Source: Bacteroidota bacterium
Lineage (GTDB): Bacteria; Bacteroidota; Bacteroidia; B-17B0; Aurantibacillaceae
Reading direction: 5' to 3'
Length of the DNA stretch: 64,000 nucleotides
Assembly (NCBI GenBank): GCA_030692515.1
Contig: JAUXZS010000016.1
Coordinates: 132,313 to 196,312, forward strand
In this document: positions 62,896 through 64,000 of the stretch, piece after piece
Numbering within the stretch: the first letter of the stretch is position 1
Layout: each line of letters opens with the position of its first letter
Made by a program: the position numbers and the translations under genes
The notes under the pieces: generated by a model
Seen by the model: the letters and a program-made list of their open reading frames with translations, nothing else
Told to the model about the DNA's origin: nothing
The model's database searches: none

Positions 62896-63726
62896 TTACA
62901 TTAGAAGAGAAGTTTGTGTGCTAAATTTCTTCTCGGGCATTTTTTCTTTATTCAAATCATCTAAAGCAATTTCATAAACGTTGGTTTCATTATAGCGTGA
63001 GGCAATAATGATGTTTGTGCCCTGCGCGTTTTTTAAAAATAATTCGCGTACAAGATTCGGGCAATTATTATCCTTAGAAAGGTGCGATAAAATTAAATGG
63101 CTCATAAATTTAGGCTTATGTTTTACGAATATCTCTAAGGCTTGAGAATTTGATAAATGACCTTTATCGCTGCTAATGCGGTTTTTTAGGTAATAAGGAT
63201 AATTTCCTTTTTCCAACATCAAATCATCATAATTTGCTTCAAGAAAAGCAGCGTTACACTCTTTAAAATTCCTGATGACATGTTCGCAAGCTAAACCAAT
63301 GTCCGTTAACACACCAATTTTAATGCCATTGCCTGACACAATAAAACTATAGGGATCTGAAGCATCGTGCATTTTTGGAAAGGCAGTTATTGAAAGCTTT
63401 CCAATATTAATTGCTTTATAGGCAGCAAATGTTTTTATTAAATCAGTTGGTAAAAAAAGTTTACTGTGTGTTAATGTAGTTGGTGTAATATAAACAGGTA
63501 ATTTAAATTTTCGAGACAAAACAGAAAGTCCTCGAATATGATCTGAATGTTCATGAGAAATAAAAATTGCTTTTACTTTTTCGAGAGATAATTCTAGGCG
63601 AGCCATGCGCTTTTCTACCTCTCTACAGGAGATTCCAACGTCAACCAAAACTCCTTCATCATTATTTCCGACATAATAACAATTACCATTACTCCCCGAA
63701 TTTAACGATGCGATAAAAAGTGACAT
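62896..63726 (-). CDS. MBL-fold metallo-hydrolase, YycJ/WalJ-like
   Basis: A 276-residue cytoplasmic hydrolase. SLNSGSNGNCYYVG is the characteristic YycJ opening, VDVGISCREVEKRM follows, and FISHEHSDHIRGL is the HxHxDH metal motif; LTDIGLACEHV and LEANYDDLML supply later ligands. In Firmicutes, YycJ is linked to the WalRK cell-wall system and to DNA repair; the role in Bacteroidota is not known. No two-component genes lie next to it. Length is typical. Confidence 0.88.
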   Translation of the reverse strand: MSLFIASLNSGSNGNCYYVGNNDEGVLVDVGISCREVEKRMARLELSLEKVKAIFISHEHSDHIRGLSVLSRKFKLPVYITPTTLTHSKLFLPTDLIKTFAAYKAINIGKLSITAFPKMHDASDPYSFIVSGNGIKIGVLTDIGLACEHVIRNFKECNAAFLEANYDDLMLEKGNYPYYLKNRISSDKGHLSNSQALEIFVKHKPKFMSHLILSHLSKDNNCPNLVRELFLKNAQGTNIIIASRYNETNVYEIALDDLNKEKMPEKKFSTQTSLLM

Positions 63727-63987
63727 GATTTAGTAAAGAAACAAATTTTAATTGATTGAAGATATTTGGTGTAAAAATTATTTTTCGGCTTTACTTTTTC
63801 ATCCGCTTGTTAAAATCAATCTAGCTGTGCCATTTTAATTCATGAGAACCGCTCAGGCCTAATTTTTCGGTTGTTTTGCTTTTTAAACCCTAAAACTTGT
63901 TTAAAACTTTACAAAATCAATTTCTTTCACCAATTAAAAAGAGCTTATTTTCACTCATTATAAATTTAAAATAAATAAAAATAAAAA

Positions 63988-64000
63988 ATGGAACAAAACA
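63988..64000 (+). CDS. Possible 5' end of a further gene, cut by window edge
   Basis: ATG 63988 begins four codons (M-E-Q-N) before the window ends, after an A-rich leader of the sort common upstream of Bacteroidota starts. TAAATTTA at 63961-63968 could be its -7 box. The 260-bp gap before it holds nothing else I can identify. Confidence 0.25.

Noticed and set aside
63727-63987. Possible small RNA or gene in the last intergenic gap
   Set aside because: No ORF, stable hairpin with T-run or clear promoter pair was found; only AT-rich sequence is visible.

Overview
The window reads as chromosomal DNA of an AT-rich member of the Bacteroidota, probably a free-living, Flavobacteriia-like lineage. 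The grounds are: an sprA gene (type IX secretion outer-membrane translocon) in the maeB-ruvA-sprA-gcvH-vanZ order familiar from gliding Bacteroidota; a secreted protein with a type IX C-terminal sorting tail; GWxTD, DUF4476, DUF4249 and WG-repeat proteins; a SusC/TonB-type receptor; and promoters of the Bacteroidota type (TTG, about 19-20 nt, TAnnTTTG) rather than -35/-10 boxes. Several genes can only start at TTG, and several promoters sit so close to the start codon that the mRNA should have almost no leader. No phage, transposase, CRISPR array or rRNA was seen.

Layout. 1-9.1 kb is housekeeping and small membrane genes: a truncated double-AAA+ ATPase, MarC, DUF2461, an AI-2E-type permease, a GWxTD lipoprotein, RNase HI, SucD, VanZ and GcvH, separated by three or four short repeat elements. 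9.1-19.5 kb is the maeB-ruvA-sprA operon. 19.6-23.5 kb is a very long orphan histidine kinase with a small zinc-ribbon protein. 23.6-28.6 kb is a tightly overlapping three-gene operon: a TMTC-like membrane glycosyltransferase with a calcium-loop-like insertion, a secreted cupin and a type IX cargo protein. A tRNA-Leu(UAG), a PqqB-like hydrolase, uvrC and a DUF4476 protein follow.

32.8-51 kb is a surface-polysaccharide locus: a Wzt-type ATPase without its permease, at least six methyltransferase-like genes (two FkbM, one DUF268), a GT11 fucosyltransferase, three GT2 and two GT4 glycosyltransferases, an uncharacterised protein, a transglutaminase-like membrane protein, an AsnB-type amidotransferase, a polytopic membrane protein that may be a polymerase, and galE. 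Together these could build, methylate, amidate and export an O-antigen-like glycan; in some Bacteroidota such a glycan is also the anchor for type IX cargo.

51-64 kb returns to housekeeping: pyrophosphatase, a TIMP/NTR-like secreted protein, hutH, hisS with an unusual insertion, a protein with a trypsin-like domain that has lost its catalytic triad, a TonB receptor/DUF4249/lipoprotein operon behind a palindromic operator, gapA, a WG-repeat protein and a YycJ-like metallo-hydrolase. All family calls are from reading the translations; no database search was run.
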